From: Nitrososphaeraceae archaeon
GTDB taxonomy: Archaea; Thermoproteota; Nitrososphaeria; Nitrososphaerales; Nitrososphaeraceae
Assembly: GCA_025449515.1 (NCBI GenBank)
Contig: JANWJI010000059.1
Coordinates: 1 to 11,013, forward strand
Direction: 5' to 3'
Length of the DNA stretch: 11,013 nt
In this document: one piece after another, positions 1-7,963 of the stretch
Layout: each line of letters begins with the position of its first letter
Numbering within the stretch: the stretch's first letter is position 1
Made by a program: the position numbers and the translations under genes
The notes under the pieces: model-generated
Database searches by the model: none
What the model saw: only the letters and a program-made list of their open reading frames with translations
What the model was told of the DNA's origin: nothing

Positions 1-66
1 CTCATCCCATAATTCATCAGAGACTCTCTTGACAGTTGGAAGATACTTGACTCTATCGTAGGCCAC
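1..66 (-). CDS. Possible transposase (IS5-like), N-terminal fragment cut by window edge
   Basis: Reading leftward from a GTG at 66-64, an open frame of 22 codons runs to the window edge without a stop. It gives a basic N-terminus followed by PTVKRVSDELWDE. That ending resembles the start of the N-terminal helical domain of IS5-family transposases, where a 'S/P-D-E-x-W' motif opens the protein. This is pattern recognition on a very short stretch, so the family call is inference. The frame is open further upstream to a TAG, with CTG and ATA codons as other possible starts. If the call is right, an insertion sequence lies to the left and its terminal inverted repeat should fall in the adjacent spacer; only one end is present, so I could not test for the repeat. 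Confidence 0.35.
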   Translation of the reverse strand, partial: MAYDRVKYLPTVKRVSDELWDE

Positions 67-535
67 ACTTATGAGCAGGACAGCCTAAAGCTATATGTCT
101 ATCTATTTTTGGGATGGGTTCTAAGTAGGCTAAAAATTATCTTCAATTTGGCGCTGGTTTTCAGTCACATGGCATCATAACCACTTGTTGTTTTGTACGC
201 CTCCTGTTTTAGTCAATTTGAACTATTCATCATCATATGTAATTTCATATACTACTAGAGCTATCCTTGATTTGACTTATGGGACTAACAATTAACATAT
301 TTTAGCCATCGAATTATTTTTTATATGAGAGTAAATCTATAATGTGGCGTCTTTGAGTCTTTGATCAGAAATGAGCATGTCGTAAGCTATACCTATACTA
401 CTTTGACTTCAGATAAGATACTTTTCGTTACTTATGTTAGAAAAGGCAATAATTAAACGATAAAGATCACAATGGAATCCTATGCGTATTACAACATTGG
501 GAGTACTTAAGTTGGAGCATATCTATTCCTAAAAC
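67..535. other. Long AT-rich spacer without a recognisable gene
   Basis: About 470 bases lie between the left-edge fragment and the dikinase gene. Both strands are broken by frequent stops; the longest start-to-stop frames are around a dozen codons (for example ATG at 472 ending at TAA 508). No tRNA-like arms or tandem repeats are visible. The part nearest position 535 must hold the promoter of the dikinase gene. The part nearest position 67 may contain the end of an insertion sequence. Confidence 0.5.
504..511 (+). promoter_or_regulatory. Putative TATA box of the PPDK gene
   Basis: TACTTAAG is centred about 28 nt upstream of the ATG at 536. That is where an archaeal TATA box lies when transcription starts at or next to the start codon. 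No convincing Shine-Dalgarno sequence sits 5-10 nt before this ATG, which fits a leaderless mRNA. The match to a consensus box is only moderate. Confidence 0.4.
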
Positions 536-3199
536 ATGCACAAGAGTTTCCTTATGCCAATCTACTCCTTTGAGGCCGGCGTCAAAGAGAGCTCAAGACT
601 ATTGGGACTTAAGGGGGCGGGTCTGGTCCGAATGACAGCAATGAAACTGCCTGTCCCACAAGGATTTATAATTACTACCGAGGTATGTGAAAAGTTCTTC
701 GAGGCAGGGTTGCGTTTGCCCGACGGTCTTATGAATGAAGTAAAGATGGCGATAAGGGAATTGGAACTCCAGGTTGGCCTCAAGTATGGCGATCCATATA
801 ACCCGCTTTTGGTTTCCGTGCGATCGGGCTCATCAATATCTATGCCTGGAGTGATGGCTACGATTCTTAATGTGGGTCTAAACCAGGAAACTGTTGCCGG
901 ATTAGCATCACAGAAAAAATCGAAATCTTTTGCCTGGGATTGTTATCGAAGATTCGTTCACACGCTAACCCAAACGGTACTAGATATTGACGAAACAGTC
1001 CTTTTGAAAATATGTGGTGAACCCAAAGTTCAGGATGTAGATGGTCTTCAAAAAATCGTACAATCTCTTAAGGATGTGTGGAAAATAAAAACAGGAAAGG
1101 CTTTCCCAGAAGATCCATATAGACAACTCGAACTTTCGATAAGTGCAGTTTTAAAATCATGGTCGAGTAGGCAAGCAACTGAGTATAGGAAATTTAGCGG
1201 CATACCTCCTGAGATGGCAAATGGGACTGCAGTTATTATTATGAGAATGGTATTCGGAAATTTGGGAAATACGAGCATGACTGGTATAGCGTTTACAAGA
1301 AGTCCGGAATCTGGTGAAAAAAAACTATACGGCGAGTATCTCATCAACAGACAGGGAGAAGAACTGGTTTCTGGGCGATCAATCCCATCCCAAATAGAAA
1401 CATTAGCATCGGAATTTCCAAACGTTGAAACGAGACTTAGAGACATTACCAAAACTCTGGAAGAACAACTAAAGCAGCCACAACAAATAGAGTTTACTGT
1501 AGAAGAGAATGATCTATATCTATTGCAGACTAGACCTGCTGAGATGAGCGCAATCGCAAATGTTAAAGCTTCTGTCGATCTCTGTCACGAAGGTTTAATC
1601 GATAAAACTACCGCCCTATCCAGGATTGATCCTGCTGCCCTAGAACAGATGATCTATCCCAGTGTTGAGCATGAAGCTCACGCTAAACCAATTGCGTTAG
1701 GTATAGGAGCCTCACCAGGGTCTACTAGTGGAATAGCGGTATTTGATTTGATGAGGGCGAAAGAAATGGCTGGGAAAGGAGAGCAAATAATTTTGGTAAG
1801 AGATGAAGTAAGACCTGAAGATGCTTACGCTTTTATTTACTCTGCTGGTGTACTTACTCTTAGGGGAGGTAAAACGTCTCACGCCATCGTCGTCGCGAGA
1901 GGGATGGGAAAGCCATGTGTCGTAGGTTGCTCACAAATATTTAGAGGCTTGGAAGGGCAGAATCATTCGTTCAGGAGTCAGTATGTCATCAATGAGGGAC
2001 AAAAGATCACAATAGATGGTACAACAGGGAAAGTTTATCTGGGAGAAATCAAGAGCACGTCAACTAAAATTACTAAAGAACTAATGGAATTACTTCAATG
2101 GGCAAATACTGAAAAAAATATTGAGATTCGAGGCAACGCAGATACCCCAGATGATGCCGCCCTTGCAAAAAGGTACGGCGCAGAAGGCATAGGACTATGT
2201 AGAACTGAGACGATGTTCACTGAGCAAGATATGGGAAACACGTTTAAGAGAATGATCCTAACAGATGATACCAACGAAAGAAAACTTATGTTACTAGAGT
2301 TAAATATTCGTCAGAAATCGGTATTTCGAAATATTCTGAGACAAATGCAAAATCTCCCGGTGGCACTTAGATTACTTGATGCTCCACTCCACGAGTTTCT
2401 TCCTAGAGAGGAAGATCTTATATCTGAAATCGAAGGCATAATGTCAAGACCTGATCCCGATAATCAACTGGGTCGAGAAAAGGAACAAGTACTACGACGA
2501 GTCCGCGAGCTGAAAGAATCCAATCCAATGCTGGGGCACCGGGGTGTTAGAGTTGGAATTTCCTATCCAGAAATATATGAATCACAGATAAATGCTATCT
2601 GTGAAGCAGCAGCAGAATTAAAGCAGAATGGTATTGCAGTTCATCCTCAGATCTTGGTTCCCCAAGTAAGTATGTTACAAGAATTGAAAGCCATTAGAGG
2701 CATTTTCGAGAATGTAAAGAAAGCCGTGGAATCGAAGTACAAATTCGGATTGAACATCGAATTTGGAAGTATGATTGAAGTGGTTCGATCTTGTCTTATT
2801 GCTGATAAGATTTCGACATGTGTGGATTTTATAAGTTTTGGTACCAATGATCTTACCCAAGCTGTTTTCAGCTTTAGCAGGGAGGACGCAGAGAGTAAAT
2901 TTCTTGCGGCATATATTGATCAGAATATTATTTCCATTAACCCGTTCCAAACAATTGATGAAGAAGGAGTTGGAATGCTAATGAAATTAGCTACTATGCA
3001 AACCAGGCAGACTAGTAAGAAAGTCAAGATTGGCATTTGCGGAGAACATGGAGGCGATCCTGCCTCAATCAATTTCTTTAGCGAATTGGGACTAGACTAT
3101 ATTAGTACCTCACCAAGGCGGATACCCATTGCTATTCTATCAGCTGCACAATCTAGTATTAAAAAGAGATTGCCTTCGACTGCTAATTCAAAAACCTAA
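536..3199 (+). CDS. ppdK: Pyruvate,phosphate dikinase (PPDK)
   Basis: An 887-residue enzyme of normal family length that interconverts pyruvate, ATP and phosphate with PEP, AMP and pyrophosphate. In an autotrophic archaeon it would supply PEP for gluconeogenesis. All three domains are visible. The N-terminal ATP-grasp domain (about 10-345) has VRSG with Arg96 and the ATP-site residues Glu319, Gln331 and Arg333. The central swivelling phosphohistidine domain has GGKTSH, with catalytic His449. The C-terminal TIM barrel (about 530-875) has RTE (Arg556), RLLD (Arg612), MIEV (Glu748), GTND (Asp772) and the proton-donor Cys835 in CGEHGGDP. Several motif positions differ from the usual PPDK consensus: MPGVMATIL for MPGMMDTIL, RTETMF for RTEHMF, GGKTSH for GGMTSH and MIEVVR for MIEVPR. 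The key catalytic residues are kept, so activity is expected. The start is ATG 536; ATG 554 is an alternative that removes six residues. It stands alone and converges on the PUA gene. Confidence 0.96.
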   Translation: MHKSFLMPIYSFEAGVKESSRLLGLKGAGLVRMTAMKLPVPQGFIITTEVCEKFFEAGLRLPDGLMNEVKMAIRELELQVGLKYGDPYNPLLVSVRSGSSISMPGVMATILNVGLNQETVAGLASQKKSKSFAWDCYRRFVHTLTQTVLDIDETVLLKICGEPKVQDVDGLQKIVQSLKDVWKIKTGKAFPEDPYRQLELSISAVLKSWSSRQATEYRKFSGIPPEMANGTAVIIMRMVFGNLGNTSMTGIAFTRSPESGEKKLYGEYLINRQGEELVSGRSIPSQIETLASEFPNVETRLRDITKTLEEQLKQPQQIEFTVEENDLYLLQTRPAEMSAIANVKASVDLCHEGLIDKTTALSRIDPAALEQMIYPSVEHEAHAKPIALGIGASPGSTSGIAVFDLMRAKEMAGKGEQIILVRDEVRPEDAYAFIYSAGVLTLRGGKTSHAIVVARGMGKPCVVGCSQIFRGLEGQNHSFRSQYVINEGQKITIDGTTGKVYLGEIKSTSTKITKELMELLQWANTEKNIEIRGNADTPDDAALAKRYGAEGIGLCRTETMFTEQDMGNTFKRMILTDDTNERKLMLLELNIRQKSVFRNILRQMQNLPVALRLLDAPLHEFLPREEDLISEIEGIMSRPDPDNQLGREKEQVLRRVRELKESNPMLGHRGVRVGISYPEIYESQINAICEAAAELKQNGIAVHPQILVPQVSMLQELKAIRGIFENVKKAVESKYKFGLNIEFGSMIEVVRSCLIADKISTCVDFISFGTNDLTQAVFSFSREDAESKFLAAYIDQNIISINPFQTIDEEGVGMLMKLATMQTRQTSKKVKIGICGEHGGDPASINFFSELGLDYISTSPRRIPIAILSAAQSSIKKRLPSTANSKT

Positions 3200-3268
3200 A
3201 TTCAGAATAGACAAAATTAACCTAGATCTTAAACAATTTGCAAATAATTTTAAGATGAGTAAGACCTG

Positions 3269-3273
3269 TTTTT
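3269..3273 (+). terminator. Possible oligo-T terminator downstream of PPDK
   Basis: A run of five T lies about 70 nt past the PPDK stop, beside the stop codon of the converging PUA gene. Archaeal transcription can end at such T tracts without a hairpin. The 74-bp convergent gap (3200-3273) is otherwise AT-rich and unremarkable. Confidence 0.25.
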
Positions 3274-3753
3274 CTAGTCTTTTATTTCCTTATACACTTC
3301 CCAAAGTTTGTCGCCTACGTAATGAATATTACAGATTACACATCCCCTATTTTTTGGAGCTGCATCTTCACTACTCTCTAACGCGATGCCTACGGACAGT
3401 GCTTTGAGGTGACTTTCGTCCTTGATCACTACGATAGAATTCTTTTTGAAGAATTGAAAAGCGGTGATTCCAGGTCTCATAATGTTGGCCCCGTTGCACA
3501 CGAATTTCACTGCTTTCATATCAACTGTTACGAATGGGAAATGTCGCAAAAGGTCCTCCTTCCCAACAAATGGAATAAGATCTTCATCAACTCTTACTGC
3601 TACAAAATTCTCAGCTTTTAGCAAAAGCTTGTTCTTTTCAGCTTCATATACCTTTAATGTCTTTATTTTTGGAATGCTATCAAAAGGCCAGTTAGTGCGC
3701 AGCGAATCGATTATTTTGGATGTTTCTGTCTTAGAGAGAACGTTTACCCTCAA
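3274..3753 (-). CDS. PUA-domain protein, archaeal MCT-1/Tma20-like
   Basis: A 159-residue protein with a pre-PUA N-terminal part (about 1-74) and a C-terminal PUA domain (about 76-154). The PUA half contains VDMKAVKFVCNGANIMRPGI and ends CNIHYVGDKLW, which closely follows the eukaryotic MCTS1 pattern (AIKF...GANIMCPG...NIHYLNDGLW). Eukaryotic MCT-1/Tma20 acts with DENR on the small ribosomal subunit in translation re-initiation and recycling. The archaeal protein is inferred to bind RNA or the ribosome, but its exact role is not established by sequence. The start is TTG at 3753-3751; no ATG or GTG lies in frame upstream before the citrate synthase stop, and the protein beginning VNVLSKTET fits a family N-terminus. 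No TATA-like box lies 25-30 nt upstream, so it is probably co-transcribed with citrate synthase, whose stop lies 51 nt upstream in the same frame. Confidence 0.88.
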   Translation of the reverse strand: MRVNVLSKTETSKIIDSLRTNWPFDSIPKIKTLKVYEAEKNKLLLKAENFVAVRVDEDLIPFVGKEDLLRHFPFVTVDMKAVKFVCNGANIMRPGITAFQFFKKNSIVVIKDESHLKALSVGIALESSEDAAPKNRGCVICNIHYVGDKLWEVYKEIKD

Positions 3754-3804
3754 ATTTGCACTAGCTCGATAATGCTGAATTCTGAATTGATTTGCTTTTC
3801 CACG

Positions 3805-5013
3805 TTACGTTCTTTTCCTGTTTTCATTATTATCCGAATCCTCACTCAATCTGTTGGTTATGGGTATATATTCGCATCCCATCGGACCACAATACTTACC
3901 GACATACGAGGCCTTTGGTCGATATAGAGCTGGCTTTGGTGCGGCTTCGGCAAATTTTTCTTCTATAACGTGAGCGGTCCAACCTGCCGCTCTAGCAATT
4001 GAAAAAATTGGAGTATTGAGATCCAACGGGATGTTCAGACTGTAGTAAAGGGAAGCGCTATAGAGATCAACATTCGCATAGATCGATTGCCCTTTATTCG
4101 CAACCATGAATTCTTGGGTTGCCTTTTCAACTTGCTGTGTTATTTCAAACCATTTTGTATTTCGTTCTTTAGAAATTATATGTGATAATGTCCGAAGGAC
4201 CTCTGCTCTCGGGTCTGTGGTCCTATACACTGCATGACCCATTCCCATAATTCTCCCCCCCTCATTTAATCTATTGCGAACCCAATCTCTAGCGTTGCCA
4301 GACTCTCCTATTTCCAGAAGCATTTTCATTACCTGAACGTTGGCTCCACCATGAAGTTCTCCTGACAAGGCACCAACAGCACCTGCAATGGACGCATACA
4401 TATGTGCTCTGGTTGATGCAATTTCCCTTGCCGCGAAGGTTGAAGCATTAAAACTATGCTCTGCATGCAAGATTAGTGAAATATCAAATATTTTTGCCTC
4501 TTCTTTCGTAGGATGTTCTCCGCGGAGTAAACGAAGAAAATTCTCTGCGTGGCTACCCTCTTCCAAGGGTTCAACCACGTCTTGTGAATGCCTAATTCTA
4601 TCCCAAGCAGCTACGATCGTGGGAATCTTACCAATCAGAGTGATTGCTCTTCTTATATTTGCACTCTTTGAGTCTTCCCCCATATTAAGATCATAATCTG
4701 GCAGCTCAGATATGGCTGATTGAATAACATCCATAGGGTCGGCTCTTTTGGGCCTATTAACTAGATTTCTGAGAATTGGACTAGGTAAGGATCTTGCTTC
4801 TGTCATACGTTCTGTAAAGTCATTCAACTCCTCCGAATTCGGCAGCTCACCGAATATCAGCAGATATGCAGTTTCTTCGAAGGTGGAATGATTAACTAAA
4901 TCTAGAATATCATAACCTCGGTAAATAAGCTTCCCGTTATCTCCGTCAATCGAACTTATCTTAGTATCAGCGACCTCTATGTTCCTAAGGCCTATATTTC
5001 TGGCGTCAATCAC
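3805..5013 (-). CDS. gltA: Citrate synthase
   Basis: A 402-residue citrate synthase of the short archaeal/Gram-positive type, which condenses oxaloacetate and acetyl-CoA to citrate. It opens with the family signature IDGDNGKLIYRGYDI (about 22-36). Active-site residues can be placed: His186 in HAEHSFNASTF, His221 in GELHGGAN, His260 in GMGHAVYR, Arg269 in DPRA, Asp316 in NVDLYS and Arg341 in ARAAGWTAH. A 2-methylcitrate synthase activity cannot be excluded, because the two enzymes share these motifs. The C-terminus carries CGPMGCEYIPI and then a polar tail. The start is GTG 5013; a TATA-like box centred 30 nt upstream supports a nearly leaderless transcript beginning there. It diverges from the ADH synthase gene and is followed by the PUA gene on the same strand. 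Confidence 0.95.
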   Translation of the reverse strand: MIDARNIGLRNIEVADTKISSIDGDNGKLIYRGYDILDLVNHSTFEETAYLLIFGELPNSEELNDFTERMTEARSLPSPILRNLVNRPKRADPMDVIQSAISELPDYDLNMGEDSKSANIRRAITLIGKIPTIVAAWDRIRHSQDVVEPLEEGSHAENFLRLLRGEHPTKEEAKIFDISLILHAEHSFNASTFAAREIASTRAHMYASIAGAVGALSGELHGGANVQVMKMLLEIGESGNARDWVRNRLNEGGRIMGMGHAVYRTTDPRAEVLRTLSHIISKERNTKWFEITQQVEKATQEFMVANKGQSIYANVDLYSASLYYSLNIPLDLNTPIFSIARAAGWTAHVIEEKFAEAAPKPALYRPKASYVGKYCGPMGCEYIPITNRLSEDSDNNENRKRT

Positions 5014-5038
5014 AACAGGTATTATTTCTGCGAATTTG

Positions 5039-5047
5039 TATATTAAA
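5039..5047 (-). promoter_or_regulatory. TATA box of the citrate synthase gene
   Basis: On the minus strand TTTAATATA is centred 30 nt upstream of the GTG start at 5013. This is a good archaeal TATA box and predicts transcription starting within about 5 nt of the start codon. It lies in the 140-bp divergent region shared with the ADH synthase promoter. Confidence 0.6.
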
Positions 5048-5121
5048 GTAATGATGCAACATAACCACTAGTATCAATAGTCAGTATAAGAAATCATGGA
5101 AAGATAACAATGCCAGATGAC

Positions 5122-5133
5122 TTTTAAGGAGGT
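5122..5133 (+). promoter_or_regulatory. Overlapping TATA-like and Shine-Dalgarno-like sequence before ADH synthase
   Basis: TTTTAAGGAGGT combines a TATA-like TTTTAA, centred about 30 nt before the ATG at 5154, with a perfect-looking Shine-Dalgarno AAGGAGGT (5126-5133). The latter is 20 nt from that ATG, too far for normal use. No in-frame ATG, GTG or TTG lies between them because of a TGA at 5136. The spacing matches the other promoters in this window, so I favour the TATA reading. In that case the GGAGG would not be in the mRNA. Confidence 0.45.
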
Positions 5134-5153
5134 ATTGAATTCTTGTTACCATA

Positions 5154-5948
5154 ATGGTATTTGGCAGAGAGATACGACTAAATCGAATAACAAATGAGGG
5201 AAAGATGCTCTGCATACCAATGGACCATGGTCTCACGTTGGGGCCAATACAGGGCCTGGAAAGTGCGCACACCCTTATTTATTCCTGCGAGAGCGCAGGG
5301 CTTACTTGTGTTCTCGTTAACAAGGGGATAGTCAAGTCGATGCCTCGACCTACTTCAATTGGCGTAATTATTCATTTGTCAGGGAGTACTACTCTGGGAC
5401 TTGCACCCAATAGAAAGATGCTTTTGGGAAGTGTTGAAGAGGCAGTACGGCTAGGTGCTGATGCTGTATCTGTTCATATTAATGTTGGCGCTAAAGAGGA
5501 GCCGGAAATGCTGCAAATGCTAGGAACTATATCTGACAAGTGCGATGAATGGAGTGTACCACTTGTTGCCATGATGTACGCAAGAGGAGAGAATGTGAAG
5601 GATCCAAATGATCCCGAGGTAGTAGCCCATGCAGCGAGAATAGGAGCAGAGGCAGGTGCAGATCTCATTAAAGTAGTTTATACAGGCGACGTGTCATCCT
5701 TTAAAAAGGTAGTCAAGGGTTGTCCAGTACCAATAGTTATAGCAGGCGGGCCCAAAGTTGACACCGACAAAGAAATTCTAGATATGTGTCATGATGCAAT
5801 GAAAGCGGGAGCTAGAGGTGTAACATTTGGTAGAAATATATTTCAACATCCTTGCCCTCCGGCAATGGTGCGAGCTCTATATCAGATAATAATGAAGGGT
5901 AAACGATCGGACGAGGCCATGAAACTCCTTGACTCGGAACATGAATAA
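5154..5948 (+). CDS. 2-amino-3,7-dideoxy-D-threo-hept-6-ulosonate (ADH) synthase
   Basis: A 264-residue class I aldolase-fold (TIM barrel) protein. The archaeal ADH synthase joins L-aspartate semialdehyde with a sugar-derived ketose phosphate to give ADH, the first step of the DAHP-independent route to 3-dehydroquinate. Visible motifs are IPMDHGLTLGP (Asp24), VNKGI, MMYARG (Tyr142), DLIKVVYTGD with the presumed Schiff-base Lys173, the phosphate-binding IAGGPK (197-201) and GVTFGRNIFQ. The Asp/Tyr/Lys triad matches the Methanocaldococcus MJ0400 enzyme. Plain class I fructose-bisphosphate aldolase of the DhnA/Fba family is the alternative, but the next gene is dehydroquinate synthase II, which makes ADH synthase much more likely. 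The start is ATG 5154, the first possible in-frame start after TGA 5136. The end overlaps the next gene by 8 nt, implying coupled translation. Confidence 0.92.
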   Translation: MVFGREIRLNRITNEGKMLCIPMDHGLTLGPIQGLESAHTLIYSCESAGLTCVLVNKGIVKSMPRPTSIGVIIHLSGSTTLGLAPNRKMLLGSVEEAVRLGADAVSVHINVGAKEEPEMLQMLGTISDKCDEWSVPLVAMMYARGENVKDPNDPEVVAHAARIGAEAGADLIKVVYTGDVSSFKKVVKGCPVPIVIAGGPKVDTDKEILDMCHDAMKAGARGVTFGRNIFQHPCPPAMVRALYQIIMKGKRSDEAMKLLDSEHE

Positions 5949-6993
5949 GAAAACTTTAGTTATTAATCCTCAGGTCTCTGAATCGGAGCTTCCAAACTTT
6001 CTTTCGAAATTAACCGATATCGAGGTAATATTTGTCGATCCAAGAAAATTGCGCGGAACTAAATTCAAGACCATGTACGAATCCGACGCCGCTGATATGG
6101 TGATTTGTAAATCTAGTACAGAATTAGGCAAATCGAGAGGTTCGGGAAAATCGACGGGAATTTATAAAGAGGTGAAAAGCGATGACGATATAGAAGATAT
6201 ACTACTAGCATCTCAGATGGGCGCAGATTTTGTTATCGTTGATTCCGTAGATTGGAAAATTATTCCACTTGAAAATATAATAGCAAAAATACACAAGTCG
6301 AAGACTAAAATCTATACAACCGCCAAGAATTCTGAAGAAGTACGAACAATGTTTGGGATTCTAGAGCTTGGAGTCGACGGAGTAATACTTCATACCAACA
6401 ATGAGCAAGAAGTAAGTGATTCTAAGAATTATATGGAGAATAGGATTCTACCCATTCAAGAAATCAATATTACAGATGTAATTGACGTCGGTATTGGAGA
6501 GCGAGTTTGTGTAGATACTACGTCGATACTTGCCACAGGCGAGGGCATGTTGATTGGTAGTAAATCGAACTTTCTATTCTTGGTCCATAATGAATCAATA
6601 GGATCGTCCTTTACGTCACCGCGACCATTCAGGGTGAATGCCGGAGCGGTACACTGCTACACTCTTACTCCCGAAGGTAAGACAAAGTATCTATCCGAAC
6701 TCGAAGCAGGCTCTGAAATTTTGGCCGTTAATAGTAACGGGGCATCAAGACGGGTTACAGTAGGTAGATCAAAAATTGAAACTCGGCCCCTTATACTAAT
6801 CAAAGGTGAGACAGACGGTAAAGTTGGTACTATAATCCTACAGAATGCGGAAACTATAAGACTTGTGAAATCGGATGGATCAATAGTATCCGTCACGGAG
6901 TTAAAAATCGGGGATAGGATCCTGGGGTCAGCAAAGCAAGGCTCGGGCAGACATTTTGGTATGGAAATAGACGAATATTTGATAGAGAAATGA
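5941..6993 (+). CDS. 3-dehydroquinate synthase II (archaeal type)
   Basis: A protein of about 350 residues that converts ADH to 3-dehydroquinate by NAD-dependent oxidative deamination and cyclisation (the MJ1249 family, often written AroB'). It is unrelated to bacterial AroB. Family signatures are strong in the C-terminal two thirds: ELGVDGVILHTNN, then GIGERVCVDTTSILATGEGMLIGS (about 184-207), SPRPFRVNAGAVHCYTL (about 226-242), TRPLILIKGE, ILQNAETIRLV and the terminal GRHFGMEIDEYLIEK. I chose ATG 5941, which overlaps the ADH synthase stop by 8 nt (ATGAATAA); TTG 5929 would add four residues. The gene ends the first part of the aromatic series; AT-rich DNA with T tracts follows, suggesting that transcription may stop here before the methyltransferase. 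Confidence 0.94.
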   Translation: MNKKTLVINPQVSESELPNFLSKLTDIEVIFVDPRKLRGTKFKTMYESDAADMVICKSSTELGKSRGSGKSTGIYKEVKSDDDIEDILLASQMGADFVIVDSVDWKIIPLENIIAKIHKSKTKIYTTAKNSEEVRTMFGILELGVDGVILHTNNEQEVSDSKNYMENRILPIQEINITDVIDVGIGERVCVDTTSILATGEGMLIGSKSNFLFLVHNESIGSSFTSPRPFRVNAGAVHCYTLTPEGKTKYLSELEAGSEILAVNSNGASRRVTVGRSKIETRPLILIKGETDGKVGTIILQNAETIRLVKSDGSIVSVTELKIGDRILGSAKQGSGRHFGMEIDEYLIEK

Positions 6994-7041
6994 GATGATT
7001 GATGTTCTATGAAAATAATATTTATTTATCAGGATGTTTAT

Positions 7042-7057
7042 TATTTTAAAGTATACG
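7042..7057 (+). promoter_or_regulatory. AT-rich promoter region of the DNA methyltransferase
   Basis: The 94-bp gap after dehydroquinate synthase II is very AT-rich. TATTTTAAAG (7042-7051) is centred about 30 nt before the TTG at 7076. The adjoining GTATAC is about 34 nt before the ATG at 7088. Either could act as the TATA box, so the start codon is not settled. An independent promoter implies the methyltransferase is not simply part of the upstream operon. Confidence 0.35.
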
Positions 7058-7087
7058 CCATATTGATACACTTATTTGTTAATATCC

Positions 7088-7963
7088 ATGTTACTTCAAG
7101 AAAGTCTTCTCAATACAATCACAGTGGGTCATTGCAAATCAGTTCTAGAAAAGATAGCTCCTGAATCTATCCAGTTAACTATTACGTCACCTCCATATCG
7201 AAATGCAATTGACTACGATATGCATGTTTCGAAGAATGGAGGATACTATCGTGGTAGATTGAGACAAGAAACCTCCGATTACTTATCTGATATGGTACAG
7301 ATATTTAACGAAAGCATATTTCGCGTAACTAAAGAGGGTGGATATTGTTGTATAGTAATTGGTAACGAATTGGTAAATGGGACTTTGTTACCATTGCCTC
7401 ATATGCTTCTTTCTCGATTGGTTGAACCTTATGGGAAGTGGAATCTCCATGAGGAAATCATTTGGCATAAAGTTACTGGGGGGACCAATAGATATGGATC
7501 ATTTGTAATAAATCCTTATCCAAAGTATTACCGAGCCAATATAATGCATGAGTTTATTCTGGTCCTCAGAAAAGGAAATGTCAATTCGGGTAGAAACCAA
7601 AGAAGAGATGCGTTGCCGGCGACTCATGAAGAATGGACCAAGGAAATAGCGAATTCGGTATGGCATATAGCCCCGGTCCCTCCAGGCTACATAAACCATC
7701 CATGTCCGTTTCCTGAGGAGATACCGTATCGATTGATGAAGCTATATTCTTACAAAGGGGACACAATCTTGGATCCCTTCAATGGCAGCGGTCAAACCAC
7801 CAAGGTCGCCTCACATTTTAAACGGCGATATATCGGAATGGATATCGTCGAAGATTACGTCAAATTAGCTAGAGAAAGGTTGAAAGAAGAAGGCCTACAT
7901 ATAAGACCGAATGCTCTCATAGCAAATTGGAGAAAGATTCCCTCTCACTTCATTGATCGATAA
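7088..7963 (+). CDS. Stand-alone DNA methyltransferase (N4-cytosine/N6-adenine type)
   Basis: A SAM-dependent DNA amino-methyltransferase of the N6/N4 MTase family, 291 residues from ATG 7088; TTG 7076 would add four. The catalytic motif IV TSPPY lies near the N-terminus (about 33-37) and the SAM-binding motif I, DPFNGSGQTT, near the C-terminus (about 229-238), followed by RRYIGMDIVEDYVKLARERL. This IV-then-I order is the beta class. TSPPY is typical of N4-cytosine enzymes, but N6-adenine enzymes can share it, so the modified base is open. The region between about 40 and 190 would hold the target recognition part. No restriction endonuclease, specificity subunit or helicase is adjacent, so this looks like an orphan enzyme. 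It sits between two blocks of shikimate genes to which it has no metabolic link. Confidence 0.92.
   Translation: MLLQESLLNTITVGHCKSVLEKIAPESIQLTITSPPYRNAIDYDMHVSKNGGYYRGRLRQETSDYLSDMVQIFNESIFRVTKEGGYCCIVIGNELVNGTLLPLPHMLLSRLVEPYGKWNLHEEIIWHKVTGGTNRYGSFVINPYPKYYRANIMHEFILVLRKGNVNSGRNQRRDALPATHEEWTKEIANSVWHIAPVPPGYINHPCPFPEEIPYRLMKLYSYKGDTILDPFNGSGQTTKVASHFKRRYIGMDIVEDYVKLARERLKEEGLHIRPNALIANWRKIPSHFIDR

Noticed and set aside
161..236. Possible C/D box small RNA on the minus strand (ATGATGA near 236-227, CTGA at 164-161).
   Set aside because: At about 70-75 nt it is long for an archaeal C/D RNA, internal C'/D' boxes are not properly placed, and no terminal pairing is evident.
1048..1452. A 134-codon open frame on the minus strand inside the PPDK gene.
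   Set aside because: It lies wholly antisense to a certain gene, its composition is what the complement of the PPDK codons gives, and it shows no known motif.
3766..3790. Short repeat of GAATT around 3778-3788.
   Set aside because: Only two short copies in AT-rich DNA, with no sign of a functional element.
6120..6170. GSGKST in dehydroquinate synthase II, resembling a Walker A loop.
   Set aside because: The first glycine of GxxxxGK[ST] is absent, and the rest of the protein belongs clearly to the dehydroquinate synthase II family, which is not a P-loop enzyme.
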